A DNA stretch of 64,000 nucleotides from Mycobacterium sp. SMC-4 (GCF_025263265.1 NZ_CP079869.1:3038001-3102000); one strand, 5' to 3'; positions 7,177 to 16,826 are shown, counted from the stretch's first letter. Numbers and translations: made by a program. Notes: generated by a model from the letters alone, not told the origin.

Positions 7177-8895
7177 TCATTCGACAGTCTTGGCCGGATC
7201 AGCCCAGCGCCACGTGGCGAGGACCGATCGGTCCGCGTCGGCGTCGGCCACCTCGTTCTTCTCGTGCACCTCGAGTCGTTCCAACTCGGCCCGACCGGCG
7301 GTCAGCTCTTCTTCGAGCAGACGGAGCTGGGCTTCGTTCTCGGCGATGCAGCGCTGCAGCTGACGCCGCTGACGTGCAGACTCCTCGGCCCGCTGCTGGG
7401 CGGCGACCCGCTGCTCTGCCTCCCGCACGATCCGGGCAGAGCCGGTCAGTATGCCTGCTGCGCCGACGTACACGTCGACAAGATCGACGCCGTGGTCGGT
7501 GAGGACGAACTCCCGCACCTGATTGGAATGCGAACTGCCCCGCGACTTCAGAACAGACAGCAGGCGGTTGCGCTCGCCGTTGGATTCGACGTTACGTAGC
7601 TGCAGCCAGGTGTCCACCAGCGATGACACGCTGACGGTGCTCGTCTCCTCACCGCCGGCCAGCGTCGTCGCCAACGTGGTAACCCCGCTGCTCTTCAACA
7701 GATAGATCTCGCGGGCAACCATCGACGTCACCTCGGAGGTGGACGCACCGTGCAGAAGACCGGCCAGCCCGTCGAGGACCGCGACTGATGGCCCGACGTC
7801 CTCGAGCAGCTCCGCGAAGATCGCCAGGTGCGCCTCCAGCCCGTACGCGCTCGGACGGGCCGCCCAGACGCGCAGTAGGCCCGAATCGACCCACCGGCTC
7901 AGGTCGAGACCGACCGACCGCATGTTGCGGACGTACTGGTCAGGTGATTCTTCGAACAAGACGAGTAGCGCTCGTTCTCCACGGGCGCAGGCCGCGTCGA
8001 CGAGGTGTGCTCCCAGCGTGGTCTTGCCGGTGCCTGCCCCACCGCTGACCAGCAACGTCGATCCCCGGAACGGACCGCCGCCGAGCATGTGATCGAGGCG
8101 CGGCACCCCCGTGGACACGCGCTCCTCCGAGACGCTGTAATCCAGACGAACCGACGTGCTGGGCACCACCGTGAAGCCGCGGTCCGAGATCAGGAAGGGG
8201 TATTCGTTGGTCTCATGGGCTGACCCGCGGTACTTGACGACGCGGAGGATGCGTGTGGCAACCTCCTCGCGCACCCGCTGGTCGAGCACGATGACGCAGT
8301 CCGAGACGTACTCCTCGATACCGTGGCGAGTGAGCCCGTCGTGGCACTCGCCGGTCACGATCGCGGTCACCGATCGTTCCTCGAGCCAATTGAAGAGGCG
8401 ACGCAATTCAGCACGCACGATCGACTGTTCGGCGAAGGCTCCGAAGAGCACTTCGATGGTGTCGAGCACGACGCGTTTGGCCCCGATCCGGTCGATCGAG
8501 TGGGCCAACAGGATGAACAGCGGCTCCAGATCGAACTCGCCTGCCTCGCCGAATTCCGCAGGGTCCACGCGAAAGGCGTCGGCGATGAGCAGTTGTTCAC
8601 GCTGCAGTCCCTCGATGTCGAAGCCCAAAGACGCGACGTTGGCGCTGACCTTTTTCGCGGATTCTTCGAAGGTGAGCAGAACGCCGGGTTCGGCGTATTC
8701 TCGGGCACCGGCGACAAGGAACTGCAGGGCCAGCAGTGTCTTGCCGGTCCCGGTTCCGCCGGTGACAAGGGTTGTTCTGCCCCGCGGGAGACCGCCGCGG
8801 GTGATCTGGTCGAGCCCTCGGATTCCGGTGGGTGTCTTTGGCAACCCAACGCCGGCAGCGACTTCCGCAGTAGCCGCGGCGTGTGGTGCTGTCAC
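7177..8895 (-). CDS. kaiC: KaiC-family double RecA-domain ATPase with C-terminal coiled coil
   Basis: A 572-residue KaiC homologue with two RecA-like domains. CI has Walker A GGTGTGKT (46-53) and catalytic glutamates FEES (77-78). CII has Walker A GGAGTGKT (285-292) and FEES (315-316). The CII phosphorylation region reads VSVSSLVDT, so by alignment with Synechococcus S431/T432 the residues are S424/S425, a Ser-Ser rather than Ser-Thr pair. The C-terminal ~85 residues are a charged Gln/Glu/Arg-rich coiled coil (REAEQRVAAQQRAEESARQR) instead of the KaiA-binding tail. Start is GTG at 8895. First gene of a leftward operon with kaiB and the HAD-ATPase. Confidence 0.93.
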   Translation of the reverse strand: MTAPHAAATAEVAAGVGLPKTPTGIRGLDQITRGGLPRGRTTLVTGGTGTGKTLLALQFLVAGAREYAEPGVLLTFEESAKKVSANVASLGFDIEGLQREQLLIADAFRVDPAEFGEAGEFDLEPLFILLAHSIDRIGAKRVVLDTIEVLFGAFAEQSIVRAELRRLFNWLEERSVTAIVTGECHDGLTRHGIEEYVSDCVIVLDQRVREEVATRILRVVKYRGSAHETNEYPFLISDRGFTVVPSTSVRLDYSVSEERVSTGVPRLDHMLGGGPFRGSTLLVSGGAGTGKTTLGAHLVDAACARGERALLVLFEESPDQYVRNMRSVGLDLSRWVDSGLLRVWAARPSAYGLEAHLAIFAELLEDVGPSVAVLDGLAGLLHGASTSEVTSMVAREIYLLKSSGVTTLATTLAGGEETSTVSVSSLVDTWLQLRNVESNGERNRLLSVLKSRGSSHSNQVREFVLTDHGVDLVDVYVGAAGILTGSARIVREAEQRVAAQQRAEESARQRRQLQRCIAENEAQLRLLEEELTAGRAELERLEVHEKNEVADADADRSVLATWRWADPAKTVE

Positions 8896-9066
8896 TGCCG
8901 ACTCCCATTCGCAGTCGTGAGGGCGCCGCCATCGTATGCAAGCACAGTTGGTCCCGACGATGGTCCAAAGGCACCATTGTCAGGGCCCTTCGGATCCAGA
9001 GTCCTGGTCCCGCTTCCTGGTCACCCAGGCGATAGTCCGTCTTCGCGCGCCGGATACCGCTTGCCG

Positions 9067-9732
9067 CTACACCGTCGCGTGCAGGTTCCTCGCAGTCGGT
9101 GAGGTCGCCACCCCGGCCGGGTCGGGGCAGGTACCCAGTACCCGGTCGGCTGTGCCGGAGCTGGTGACGGTAAACCAGTAGTGCTCGTTCTTGTAGTGGT
9201 GCTGTCGGTGATTGCGCCAAACCGCGCGATAGGCAACGGTTTTAGGCTTGTAGTCGGTGTGGACGAGGTAGTGACACCACTCGTAGCACAGGCCCAGCAC
9301 GGCCAGGAAGGCCAGGAACGTCAGGCCCAGTGCCGTCCGGGGGAACACCAGCAAGGCTGCCCCCAGGGCGACGGGCAGCACCCAGAGCAACGCTTGCCAG
9401 GGAATGAAAACCAGCCCGATGTCTCTCGGATCAGTGTGGTGTTCCCGGTGTTTACGTGCCAGCAGAGGATCGACGCGCAGCGCGCCGATCCGCCGTGGTC
9501 GCCAATGCAGGATGCAGACGTGCACCAGCCACTCGAAGAACGGGAAAGCCGCGAGCATGATCAGCGGCACCAGCGCGTCGGTGATCTGCCAGTCGCCGAC
9601 GGCGACGCGCGCACCCAACGCGCCGACCAGAGTCGCCGTGATCATCCAAGGTGAGGGATGGCGCCAGAACGCGCGTCCGGCATCGAAGAGGGTGAATCGT
9701 TGCCGGGCGGAACGAGCCGCGGTCGTGGTCAT
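9067..9732 (-). CDS. Sterol desaturase / fatty acid hydroxylase family membrane protein
   Basis: A 221-residue integral membrane di-iron enzyme. The histidine clusters are present in order: HVCILHW, HREHH, HYLVH and HRQHHY, spaced by hydrophobic segments, as in the FA_hydroxylase family. Members hydroxylate or desaturate lipids or carotenoids, using oxygen at a diiron centre in the membrane. The ATG at 9732 overlaps the stop of the upstream GntR gene (ATGA), so the two are translationally coupled and the regulator probably controls this gene. A longer in-frame start at 9804 would lie inside the regulator and is rejected. Confidence 0.88.
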   Translation of the reverse strand: MTTTAARSARQRFTLFDAGRAFWRHPSPWMITATLVGALGARVAVGDWQITDALVPLIMLAAFPFFEWLVHVCILHWRPRRIGALRVDPLLARKHREHHTDPRDIGLVFIPWQALLWVLPVALGAALLVFPRTALGLTFLAFLAVLGLCYEWCHYLVHTDYKPKTVAYRAVWRNHRQHHYKNEHYWFTVTSSGTADRVLGTCPDPAGVATSPTARNLHATV

Positions 9733-10451
9733 CAGCTTTCCTCCAACTTGTGCAGCGCTTCCAACAGCGCAGTCGTCGCGGGTTCGAGCAGACGGTGGGC
9801 GCATTCGCGTGCTGCGGCGGGGTTGCCGTCGCGTACCGCATCGGCGAGCGCACGATAATCGTCCACACGTCCGACTTCGGCGGCCATCATCGTGGCCAGA
9901 GCGGGCAGCGCGGGCTCGTAGGTGGCCCGCAAGGTGTTGAACATCAGCCGGAACGCGATGGAGTCCGCGCCATCGACGATGCGGTCCCAGAAGTCCAGCG
10001 CATACCGTTGCACAGCAACGGGATCGGTTTCGTTCGCCAGGGTTTGCACAGCGACGTTCAGCTCGCCGGACAGTGCGGCGCCCCCGCGCTGCGCGGCGAG
10101 TTCGGCCACCTTGGGCCCGTTGTGCAGCCTGGTCTCCAGGATGCTGCGGACGACGACGAGGTCAAGTTCGCCATCTCGGAGCAACAGCCGGGGGAGCAGG
10201 TCGAGCCCTGCGGTGCGGCGGAAGTCGCGCACCGTGGTGGCGTCGCCCTGACGCACTTCGATCAACCCGGCTGCTGCCAACCGCTTGAGCGCCTCCCGGA
10301 CCGCGGGCCGCGAGACACCCAGCACCTCGGCAAGTTGCCGCTCGCTCGGGAGGGTCTGGCCGGGCCGCATCTCGCCGTTGAGCACGTCGGTGATGATCTG
10401 GTCGAAAACGTCCTCGGGTACCGAACGTCGGCTCACCGGTCGAAGTGCCAT
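9732..10451 (-). CDS. FadR-subfamily GntR transcriptional regulator
   Basis: A 239-residue regulator. The N-terminus is a winged helix-turn-helix ([58 protein letters not shown]), the GntR signature, followed by an all-helical FCD/FadR ligand domain with the [12 protein letters not shown] region. The ATG at 10451 gives MALRPVSRR; an upstream in-frame ATG at 10469 is possible. A palindrome matching the FadR-type consensus lies about 40 bp upstream. The gene is coupled to the fatty-acid hydroxylase gene, suggesting a lipid ligand; that is inference from context. Confidence 0.9.
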   Translation of the reverse strand: MALRPVSRRSVPEDVFDQIITDVLNGEMRPGQTLPSERQLAEVLGVSRPAVREALKRLAAAGLIEVRQGDATTVRDFRRTAGLDLLPRLLLRDGELDLVVVRSILETRLHNGPKVAELAAQRGGAALSGELNVAVQTLANETDPVAVQRYALDFWDRIVDGADSIAFRLMFNTLRATYEPALPALATMMAAEVGRVDDYRALADAVRDGNPAAARECAHRLLEPATTALLEALHKLEES

Positions 10452-10487
10452 GCACCCAGGATGGCCCACACCCGCACAGAGGTCAAG

Positions 10488-10498
10488 TGGTCAGACCA
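10488..10498. promoter_or_regulatory. FadR-type GntR operator
   Basis: TGGTCAGACCA is a perfect palindrome around a central A and fits the FadR-subfamily consensus TNGTNNNACNA exactly. It lies 37 bp upstream of the GntR start codon, in the gap between that gene and the NAT stop codon, where an autoregulatory operator would be expected. Confidence 0.7.
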
Positions 10499-10505
10499 GT
10501 GCAAC

Positions 10506-11339
10506 TCAGCTGTCCAGTACCTCGTCGACCCGTTTCTCGATGTCGGCGCGCGCGCCGACGGTTGCCAGGTCGAGGTTGAAGTGTTCGACGAGGGTCTGGA
10601 CAACCTCGTCGGCGGTACGCAGGCGAGTGCGCTCAGTGCCGGCACGGGTATGCACCGTGAGGTTTCGGCCCCGCATGTTCCAGCGTGCATCGTCGGTGAC
10701 CAGTGACGCAGTAAGTCCGACGACGAACACCGATTGCGGGTGCGTGGAGACGTACCAACTGCCCACTTCGAGATCGATACGAGGCTGCGGACGGTCGGTG
10801 AAGAGGTAGAGCCGTTCCCAGCGATCGCGGATCAACGCTTCCAACACGAAACCCCCGTCCTGTCGCCGAATGCGGTACGGCTCATGGCGCGTGGGCTGCT
10901 CGACGTCGACCTCGAACCGAATCGGTGAGGACAGTGTCTGGCCACCGAAACCGACGTCGACGAGGAACCGACCGCCCACACCGGGGATGGCCACCGAGAG
11001 GAATTGATGAGTCTGAGCGGGCAGGTTGTCGTCCGCACTCATCCAGACCACGCGGCCGGCGAGCCGATCCACCTCGAATCCAATCGTCTCCAGCACGTAG
11101 CCCAGCAGCCCGTTGTGCTCGTAGCAGTATCCGCCGCGGCGCCGGTAGACCAGTTTGTCGGTCAACGCCGGTGCGCCGAGATCGGCGACGGGCACGCCGA
11201 GCAAGGGATCGAGATTCTCGAACGGGATGGACCGGTTGTGTGCGGCGACCAGCCCTTGCAATGTCTCGAGGGTGGCCCCGGCACCACCTCGATACCCGAT
11301 TCGACGCAAATACGCGGGAACATCGACAGGAGCATTCAT
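10506..11339 (-). CDS. nat: Arylamine N-acetyltransferase
   Basis: A 277-residue acetyl-CoA-dependent arylamine/hydrazine acetyltransferase. The cysteine-protease-like triad is visible: Cys in RRRGGYCYEHN, His in AQTHQFLSV and Asp in FLVDVGFGG. IPFENLDPLLG near the N-terminus is also family-typical. Mycobacterial NAT acetylates isoniazid in vitro and is linked in M. tuberculosis and relatives to cholesterol-derived metabolite/cell-wall lipid metabolism. Here the neighbours are a GntR regulator and a DHFR-like gene, not the usual hsa cluster. Start chosen at MNAPVDVP (11339); an in-frame ATG lies at 11354. Confidence 0.93.
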   Translation of the reverse strand: MNAPVDVPAYLRRIGYRGGAGATLETLQGLVAAHNRSIPFENLDPLLGVPVADLGAPALTDKLVYRRRGGYCYEHNGLLGYVLETIGFEVDRLAGRVVWMSADDNLPAQTHQFLSVAIPGVGGRFLVDVGFGGQTLSSPIRFEVDVEQPTRHEPYRIRRQDGGFVLEALIRDRWERLYLFTDRPQPRIDLEVGSWYVSTHPQSVFVVGLTASLVTDDARWNMRGRNLTVHTRAGTERTRLRTADEVVQTLVEHFNLDLATVGARADIEKRVDEVLDS

Positions 11340-11455
11340 GACCCGATCGTGCAACCTGAACGGCTGTTGAGGTCAACGGGTGGGGAGACTGGGCGATGAC
11401 AGTCGAGACCGACTGCGGGTGCGGATCGCGCCCATGGTGTGCCGCGCACGTCCGG

Positions 11456-12022
11456 TCAGTCGCGTTTCGTCTCGTAGCGCAGCAGGACCGTGCCGCATGG
11501 GAAGGTGCGATTTTCCAACAATCGCAGTGAGATCCACGACGGCAAGGTCGGAAAGAACGGAGTTCCGCCGCCCACGGCGGTCGGCGCGACGACGATTCGG
11601 TATTCGTCGACCAATCCGGCCTGCACAATAGGCGCAGCCAGCGTCGCGCCGGCCACCTCCAGCCTGCCGTCGGTCTCGGCTTTGAGCTTCCTCACCACTT
11701 CGATGGGGTCGCCACGTTCCAGGCGTGAGTTCCAGTCGACGGACTGCAAGGTCTGCGAAAAGACGACCTTGGGCATGTCGCGCCAGATGCGGGCGAAGTC
11801 AACGATCAGTGGGGTGGCATCCGGGTCCTCGTCGGCGGTCGGCCAGTAGGCGGCCATCAATTCGTAGAGCCGCCGTCCATAGAACGCCAGAGCGGTCTCC
11901 CGCTCGAAGTCGTTCCAGTACTGGTGCAGCTCCTCGCTCGGATCGGACCAGTCGATGTTGCCTCGAGTGTCGGCGATGTACCCGTCGACCGACACGTTGA
12001 AGCCATAGATGAGTCTGCCCAT
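11456..12022 (-). CDS. Dihydrofolate reductase-family (RibD C-terminal-like) oxidoreductase
   Basis: A 188-residue protein of the DHFR/RibD-C superfamily: MGRLIYGFNVSVDGYIADTRGNIDWSDP at the N-terminus, GRRLYELMAAYWP, then DMPKVVFSQTL and the NADPH-binding LEVAGATLAAPIVQAGLVDEYRIVVAPTAVGGGTPFF. This subgroup (often named dihydrofolate reductase family or YyaP-like) reduces uncertain substrates with NADPH and is not the housekeeping FolA. The start at MGRLIYG (12022) fits family alignments better than the upstream codon at 12055. It is transcribed leftward, about 115 bp upstream of nat. Confidence 0.88.
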   Translation of the reverse strand: MGRLIYGFNVSVDGYIADTRGNIDWSDPSEELHQYWNDFERETALAFYGRRLYELMAAYWPTADEDPDATPLIVDFARIWRDMPKVVFSQTLQSVDWNSRLERGDPIEVVRKLKAETDGRLEVAGATLAAPIVQAGLVDEYRIVVAPTAVGGGTPFFPTLPSWISLRLLENRTFPCGTVLLRYETKRD

Positions 12023-12086
12023 ACCGATCAGACTGCGCCGACGAGTCGAACTCATCGCGATGCAGCCGGAGCCGCGGGTCCGGCCG

Positions 12087-12233
12087 TCACTCGTCTTCCT
12101 CGTCGCGACGTCGCGCCGCCTCGATCACCTCGGGCGGAGCCGGCTTCTGCAACCAGGCCCGCATCCGTACCAGTCCGCCAACAATCGTGCCGATGGCGAG
12201 CACTGCAATGACGATCCAGAGCGCAGTGGACAT
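12087..12233 (-). CDS. Small single-pass membrane protein (48 aa)
   Basis: The reverse strand from the ATG at 12233 encodes 48 residues: MSTALWIVIAVLAIGTIVGG, a clean transmembrane helix, then a basic stop-transfer LVRMRAW and a charged tail ending RRRDEEDE. Hydrophobic helix, positive-inside residues and a polar tail without stops make a real small membrane protein plausible. It sits between the methyltransferase gene and the DHFR-like gene on the same strand. Function unknown. Confidence 0.6.
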   Translation of the reverse strand: MSTALWIVIAVLAIGTIVGGLVRMRAWLQKPAPPEVIEAARRRDEEDE

Positions 12234-12296
12234 GGATCGATTGTCCGCCTGCCGGTCAGCTTTTGGGTCGAAAGTGGTACACCGCCGGGTGCAGCT

Positions 12297-12986
12297 TCAA
12301 TCGGACTCGTCGACGTAGCAAACCCACCCGCGAAACGTCAGGGCGGTGTAGAACTCGGTGATGTTGGTGAAGCCGGCGTCCCGCAGGATGGCTTGGTCCT
12401 CATCGGGGGTCAGGATGTGCAGGTGCTCATCGATGGCCAAACGTGCAGCTTCCGCATCCTCGCGGGCAACACCGGAGGCGACGGCGAACTCGACATAGCG
12501 CGACAACCAGTGTGACCGGTCCTCGAGGTTCTGGTGGGGAAACCCAAAATGGGCGACGACAAAGGGCGCGCCCGGCTTGAGCCGGCGTCGAACCTCGGCC
12601 ACAGTGCGGCTGCGTTCGCCAGGGTCGAGAAACTGCAGAGTCAGTATGCTGGCGGCAGCATCGAACGGGCCCGATGGCGCGTCATCGATAAGCCCGCACG
12701 TCAGACGCGCGCGATCGGCCAATGGTCCAAGTGTGTGTTCGGCCAACTCAAGCATGTCGGCCGATGGGTCTACACCGTCGAAGGACCAACCAGGGTTGGC
12801 TTCGGCGAACGCCTTGATCTCCAGTCCGCCCCCAGCGCCGAGCACAAGCACCTGCGCGTCGTGGGGAGCATGCTCCGCGATCAGAACCGCGGCCATACGA
12901 TGCATCGCGTGATAACCCGGTACGCGACGTGGCTGCTGCCCTTCGTACGCCGACAGGAACTCGCGGTCTGAGAATTGGGTCGACAT
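12297..12986 (-). CDS. Class I SAM-dependent methyltransferase
   Basis: A 229-residue Rossmann-fold methyltransferase. Motif I is AQVLVLGAGGGLEIKAFAE, followed by FDGVDPSADMLELAEHTL (acidic residue binding the SAM ribose), DAAASILTLQFL (post-I) and RRRLKPGAPFVVAHFG. The layout resembles bacterial small-molecule methyltransferases of the methyltransf_25/TehB-like groups. The substrate is unknown. The 220 bp upstream of the start (to 13206) contain no obvious gene. Confidence 0.88.
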   Translation of the reverse strand: MSTQFSDREFLSAYEGQQPRRVPGYHAMHRMAAVLIAEHAPHDAQVLVLGAGGGLEIKAFAEANPGWSFDGVDPSADMLELAEHTLGPLADRARLTCGLIDDAPSGPFDAAASILTLQFLDPGERSRTVAEVRRRLKPGAPFVVAHFGFPHQNLEDRSHWLSRYVEFAVASGVAREDAEAARLAIDEHLHILTPDEDQAILRDAGFTNITEFYTALTFRGWVCYVDESD

Positions 12987-13206
12987 GCGCTAATCGTCCA
13001 AGACGAGCTATACCTTGACAACATCTCCTTGCTGAAACGGCAACTGGCGAACAGCATGTCAAATCAGAACGATCTCCGCGTCACATCACGGGTGGCGGTA
13101 CTACCGGCCCGCGAATTTCAGGCTCGGTCGAACCTCGCGATATCTGTTGGTCCACATGGCCGAAACGTGGGATATGACCGCTTCCGCTACACCGGTTTGG
13201 TCATGG

Positions 13207-14016
13207 TCACCCGTTGTCCCGCCATGTGAGCACCTCCTTGAGAGACGTCAGGTCGTAGCCGTCGTCGGAGGTGAGTTCGGTCTGGAACAACGTGACGCCC
13301 GCCTCGCGAAAGGCATCCGCGCTGCGGGCGTTCTGCCAGAGCGTCGAACGTTCGATGTCGCCGCCGTGGCGACCGAACGTCGCCGCCAAGTCGTCGACGC
13401 GGTCACTGGACCTGCGGAACGCGTCGAGGTCTTGGAACGCATGCCAGATGTCGGCGTGGCGGGCAACGGCGGGCAGCGAGCGCTTGGGCCCCGTGCCGCC
13501 GATCAGGATCGGTAGCTTGCGCACGGGCGGAGGGTTCAATGCAGCCAGCCTGTTCTCGATGCGGATCAGGCTCTCGTCGAATAGGTCGAAACGGGAGCCG
13601 AAGGTGCCGAATTCGTAACCGTAAGTGGTGTAATCCTTTTCATACCAGCCCGCGCCGAGGCCGAGAACAAGCCGACCGCCGCTGATGTGGTCGACGGTGC
13701 GCGCCATATCAGCGAGCAGATCCGGGTTGCGGTAACCGACGCCCGTGACGAGGAGCCCAATGTCAGCGTGTGACGTGATCTCGCCCCACGACGCGAGCGC
13801 AGTCCAACCCTCAAAGTTGGAGACATCAGGCTGCTCGTCCGCCAGGATCGGCTTGCCGTCGATGATGGCTTCCATTGCCGGGCGGTGAAAGTGGTCGTAG
13901 CCGAAGATGACGTCGACGCCGAGGTCGTCGGCGGCCAAGACAGCCTCGCGCCACGAGCGGTAGTCAGGCGCGCCGCCCGGCTGGATCTGCACGGCGACAC
14001 GAATGGGAAGGGTCAT
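13207..14016 (-). CDS. LLM class F420-dependent oxidoreductase
   Basis: A 269-residue luciferase-like TIM-barrel protein: VAVQIQPGGAPDYRSWREAVLAADDLGVDVIFGYDHF, TSHADIGLLVTGVGYRNPDLLADMARTVDHISGGRLVLGLGAGWYEKDYTTYG, and KLPILIGGTGPKRSLPAVARHADIW. The NP-x-x-LA-x-MA-x-T-xD-x-x-SGGR-x-x-LG-x-GAGW pattern is diagnostic of the mycobacterial F420-binding LLM family. Substrate unknown. It lies 57 bp downstream of the quinone oxidoreductase-like gene on the same strand and may be its operon partner. Confidence 0.9.
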   Translation of the reverse strand: MTLPIRVAVQIQPGGAPDYRSWREAVLAADDLGVDVIFGYDHFHRPAMEAIIDGKPILADEQPDVSNFEGWTALASWGEITSHADIGLLVTGVGYRNPDLLADMARTVDHISGGRLVLGLGAGWYEKDYTTYGYEFGTFGSRFDLFDESLIRIENRLAALNPPPVRKLPILIGGTGPKRSLPAVARHADIWHAFQDLDAFRRSSDRVDDLAATFGRHGGDIERSTLWQNARSADAFREAGVTLFQTELTSDDGYDLTSLKEVLTWRDNG

Positions 14017-14073
14017 GGATGCTCCTGAGTCGGGGAAGAGACGACTCTTGAGCCAAGTTCACCGGCACGCCGT

Positions 14074-15111
14074 TTATTCCGATGCGGTGAGCGATTGTCC
14101 GGTCTCAGTGCGGATAGGCGGAAGCTCCACCGTTTCACCCGCCACATCGATCGCGATCTTGCCGCGCAGCGCATACGACCGCCGGTCCTCGAGGAGTTCA
14201 TGGGCCTCGGCCATTCGAGCCAGCGGCAGTGTCGCGCCGACGACCGCCTTGACGAGACCGCGCTCGACCAGCGTGGTGAGCGCGTCCAGTTTCCCTCGGT
14301 TCTGTCGCGTGAAGACGAAGTGATAGGCGGCATTCCGACCCCACGCCTCGATGAGGTTCTGCGGCTGCGCGATGTCGACGATGCTGACGACGCGTCCAAG
14401 GTCGGCGAGCGCCAACGGGCTTCTGGTGAGCGTGTCGCCGCCGATCGTGTCGAAGACGACATCGACGCCCTTGCCGCGCGTGATCTCAGCTACGGCATCG
14501 ACGTAGTCCGTCGACGCGTAGTCGATTGCAGCATCCGCGCCAAGCGAACGCACGAACTCATGGTCCCCGGCCCTCGCGGTGGTGATCACTCGCGCGCCCA
14601 TCGCTTTCGCGATCTGGATCGCGATCGTGCCGACACCGCCGGTACCGCCGTGGATGAGAATCGTCTCCCCGACGGTGAGCTGGGCTCGTGTCACCAGGGA
14701 CTCCCACACCGTTCCGCCGACGAGAGTCAGGCTCGCTGCCTCCAGGTGTGTAAGGTTCTCGGGCTTGCGGCCGACGAGGTCGACGTCGGCGACGTGTTGC
14801 TCGGCGTAGGAGCCGGGGCCACCGAAGATCCGTGGCGTGTAGTACACCGCATCGCCGGCGCTGAACTCGGTCACGTGGGATCCGACGGCTTCGATCACTC
14901 CGGAGATGTCGTGCCCGATGATCGCCGGGAGCGGCACATCATCCGGGTAATCTCCGCGACGGATCTGATAGTCGAGCGGGTTGACCGCGGTCGCATGGAC
15001 GCGCACCCGGACCTGACGGGGTCCGACCTCCGGGATGGGAACATCGCGCAGCTCGAAAGCGTCGACGCCTCCGAATCGGTCGAGCGCAACGGCCTTCATC
15101 ATGTCGGTCAT
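14074..15111 (-). CDS. NADP-dependent quinone oxidoreductase / zinc-less MDR alcohol dehydrogenase
   Basis: A 345-residue medium-chain dehydrogenase/reductase. The N-terminus ([50 protein letters not shown]) and [15 protein letters not shown] are of the quinone reductase subfamily, and the nucleotide-binding loop is [20 protein letters not shown]. The cysteine/histidine ligands of catalytic or structural zinc are absent. It uses NADPH to reduce enones or quinones. The ATG at 15111 is 8 bp after the GMC oxidoreductase stop, so the two form an operon. Confidence 0.9.
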   Translation of the reverse strand: MTDMMKAVALDRFGGVDAFELRDVPIPEVGPRQVRVRVHATAVNPLDYQIRRGDYPDDVPLPAIIGHDISGVIEAVGSHVTEFSAGDAVYYTPRIFGGPGSYAEQHVADVDLVGRKPENLTHLEAASLTLVGGTVWESLVTRAQLTVGETILIHGGTGGVGTIAIQIAKAMGARVITTARAGDHEFVRSLGADAAIDYASTDYVDAVAEITRGKGVDVVFDTIGGDTLTRSPLALADLGRVVSIVDIAQPQNLIEAWGRNAAYHFVFTRQNRGKLDALTTLVERGLVKAVVGATLPLARMAEAHELLEDRRSYALRGKIAIDVAGETVELPPIRTETGQSLTASE

Positions 15112-15119
15112 GTGTCCAC

Positions 15120-16826
15120 TCAACGATATGGCGCACCTCCGCATTCCAGGATGGCCCGCGCCGCGCGCTCTGCGATCAGCATGACCGGCGCGTTGGTGTT
15201 CCCCGATGTGATGGTGGGCATCGCCGAAGCATCAGCCACTCGAAGGCCTGCGACGCCGAACACGCGGCAGTCGGTGTCGAGCACGGTGCCGATCGACTGT
15301 GGCAGACCGCGGGTGTCAAAGGCGCCCATCGCGCAGGTGCCCACCGGATGGAAGATGGTGGTACCCAGTTCACGGGCAGCCATGCGCAGGTCGTCGTCGC
15401 TCACCCGTTGCGGGCCGGGAAGCAACTCTTCCGGGCGGTAGCGGGCCAGGGCGGGCGCAGCCATGATCTGTCGGGTCATCCGCAGGCCACGCACGGCGAT
15501 TTCACGATCGGCTTCGGTGGACAGGTAATTGCAGAGGATCTTTGGGTGGGTCAGCGGATCTGCGTGGGTCATCCGCACGTGCCCGCGCGAGGTGGGGCGC
15601 AGATTGCAGACCGAGGGAGTGATGGCCGCGAAGGGGTGAAGAGGTTCGCCGAACTTCGGCAACGACAAGGGCTGCACGTGCCATTCCAGATCGGGGCTGG
15701 CCAGCGCAGGGTCACTCTTGGCGAAGGCCCCCAACGTGGATGGCGGCATGGTCAGGGGACCCGATCGCAACATCAGGTACTGAAATCCCATGCCTGCCCG
15801 GGTGATCCAATTGCGATACAGCGTGTTGACGGTTCGTGCTCCCCGGACGCGGTAGACGGTCCGAAGTTGGAGATGGTCCTGAAGGTTCTCGCCGACTCCA
15901 GGTAGGTCGACGGCGACCGGCACCTGATGGTGGGTGAGCAGTCTGGCCGGCCCCAGACCCGAGACCTGCATCAGGTGTGGCGAGCCGATGGCTCCGGCGC
16001 TCAGGATCACTTCCCGACGGGCTCCAACGTCGAGGATCTGGCCGTCTTTGAGTAGCCGCAGGCCGGTGACGCGGTGCTGCGCGGTGGTCCAGGCACCGCG
16101 ACGCTGATACTCGCTGACCTGATGGTCCATCAGAAGCTGTAGTGCCTGGGATTGCGTGTAGACGGTGAGATTGGGGCGGTGGGTGACAGGGTGCAGGAAA
16201 GCGTCAGCCATCGACCAGCGCCGGCCACGCCGCTGATTGACATGAAAATATGCACAGCCGGAGTTGTCCCCCCGGTTGAACTCTTCGATCGGCGCAATGC
16301 CCAATTCGGCAGCGGCAGCCTGCCAAGCGTCCAGGATCCTCCAGCGCACCCGCGGGCGTTCGACTCGGATCTCGCCAGCGGCGCCGTGCCAGTCGTCGGC
16401 CCCGCCGAAGTAGTCTTCCAGCTCCTTGTAGATCGTCAACGTCTCGCCCGGACGGTCGGAGCCGCCCCAAAGCCACCGCTCGTCACCGGTAGCTTGCGCC
16501 CAAAGTTCGTAATCGCTGGCCTGGCCGCGCATGTGGATCATGGCGTTGATCGACGAGCAGCCGCCGATCACGCGGCCCCGCGAGTAGATGATGCTGCGAC
16601 CGGCCAGACCTGGATCGGCCTCGGTGGTAAAGCACCAGTCGGTGCGGGGGTTGGCAATGGTGTACAGGTAGCCCACCGGCACCTTGATCCAGAACCAGTT
16701 GTCCTGGCCGCCGGCCTCAACCAGGAGCACACGATGATCAGGGTTGGCGCTGAGCCGATTGGCGAGCAGGCAGCCCGCGCTTCCCGCCCCGACGATGATG
16801 AAGTCGAATTCGGCCACAGGGCTCAT
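15120..16826 (-). CDS. GMC family FAD-dependent oxidoreductase (choline dehydrogenase-like)
   Basis: A 568-residue glucose-methanol-choline oxidoreductase. The FAD-binding dinucleotide motif is [31 protein letters not shown], followed by the GMC signature around [20 protein letters not shown] and [22 protein letters not shown] GMC signature 2. The active-site pair appears as HPVGTCAMG and the C-terminal [15 protein letters not shown] (His-Asn type). It oxidises an alcohol, most likely a small or lipid-type alcohol. It is followed 8 bp later by the quinone oxidoreductase. Start at MSPVAEFDF (16826). Confidence 0.92.
   Translation of the reverse strand: MSPVAEFDFIIVGAGSAGCLLANRLSANPDHRVLLVEAGGQDNWFWIKVPVGYLYTIANPRTDWCFTTEADPGLAGRSIIYSRGRVIGGCSSINAMIHMRGQASDYELWAQATGDERWLWGGSDRPGETLTIYKELEDYFGGADDWHGAAGEIRVERPRVRWRILDAWQAAAAELGIAPIEEFNRGDNSGCAYFHVNQRRGRRWSMADAFLHPVTHRPNLTVYTQSQALQLLMDHQVSEYQRRGAWTTAQHRVTGLRLLKDGQILDVGARREVILSAGAIGSPHLMQVSGLGPARLLTHHQVPVAVDLPGVGENLQDHLQLRTVYRVRGARTVNTLYRNWITRAGMGFQYLMLRSGPLTMPPSTLGAFAKSDPALASPDLEWHVQPLSLPKFGEPLHPFAAITPSVCNLRPTSRGHVRMTHADPLTHPKILCNYLSTEADREIAVRGLRMTRQIMAAPALARYRPEELLPGPQRVSDDDLRMAARELGTTIFHPVGTCAMGAFDTRGLPQSIGTVLDTDCRVFGVAGLRVADASAMPTITSGNTNAPVMLIAERAARAILECGGAPYR

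Noticed and set aside
14095..15441. 448-codon plus-strand frame opposite the quinone oxidoreductase and GMC genes
   Set aside because: No recognisable domain, and it crosses two well-supported minus-strand genes.
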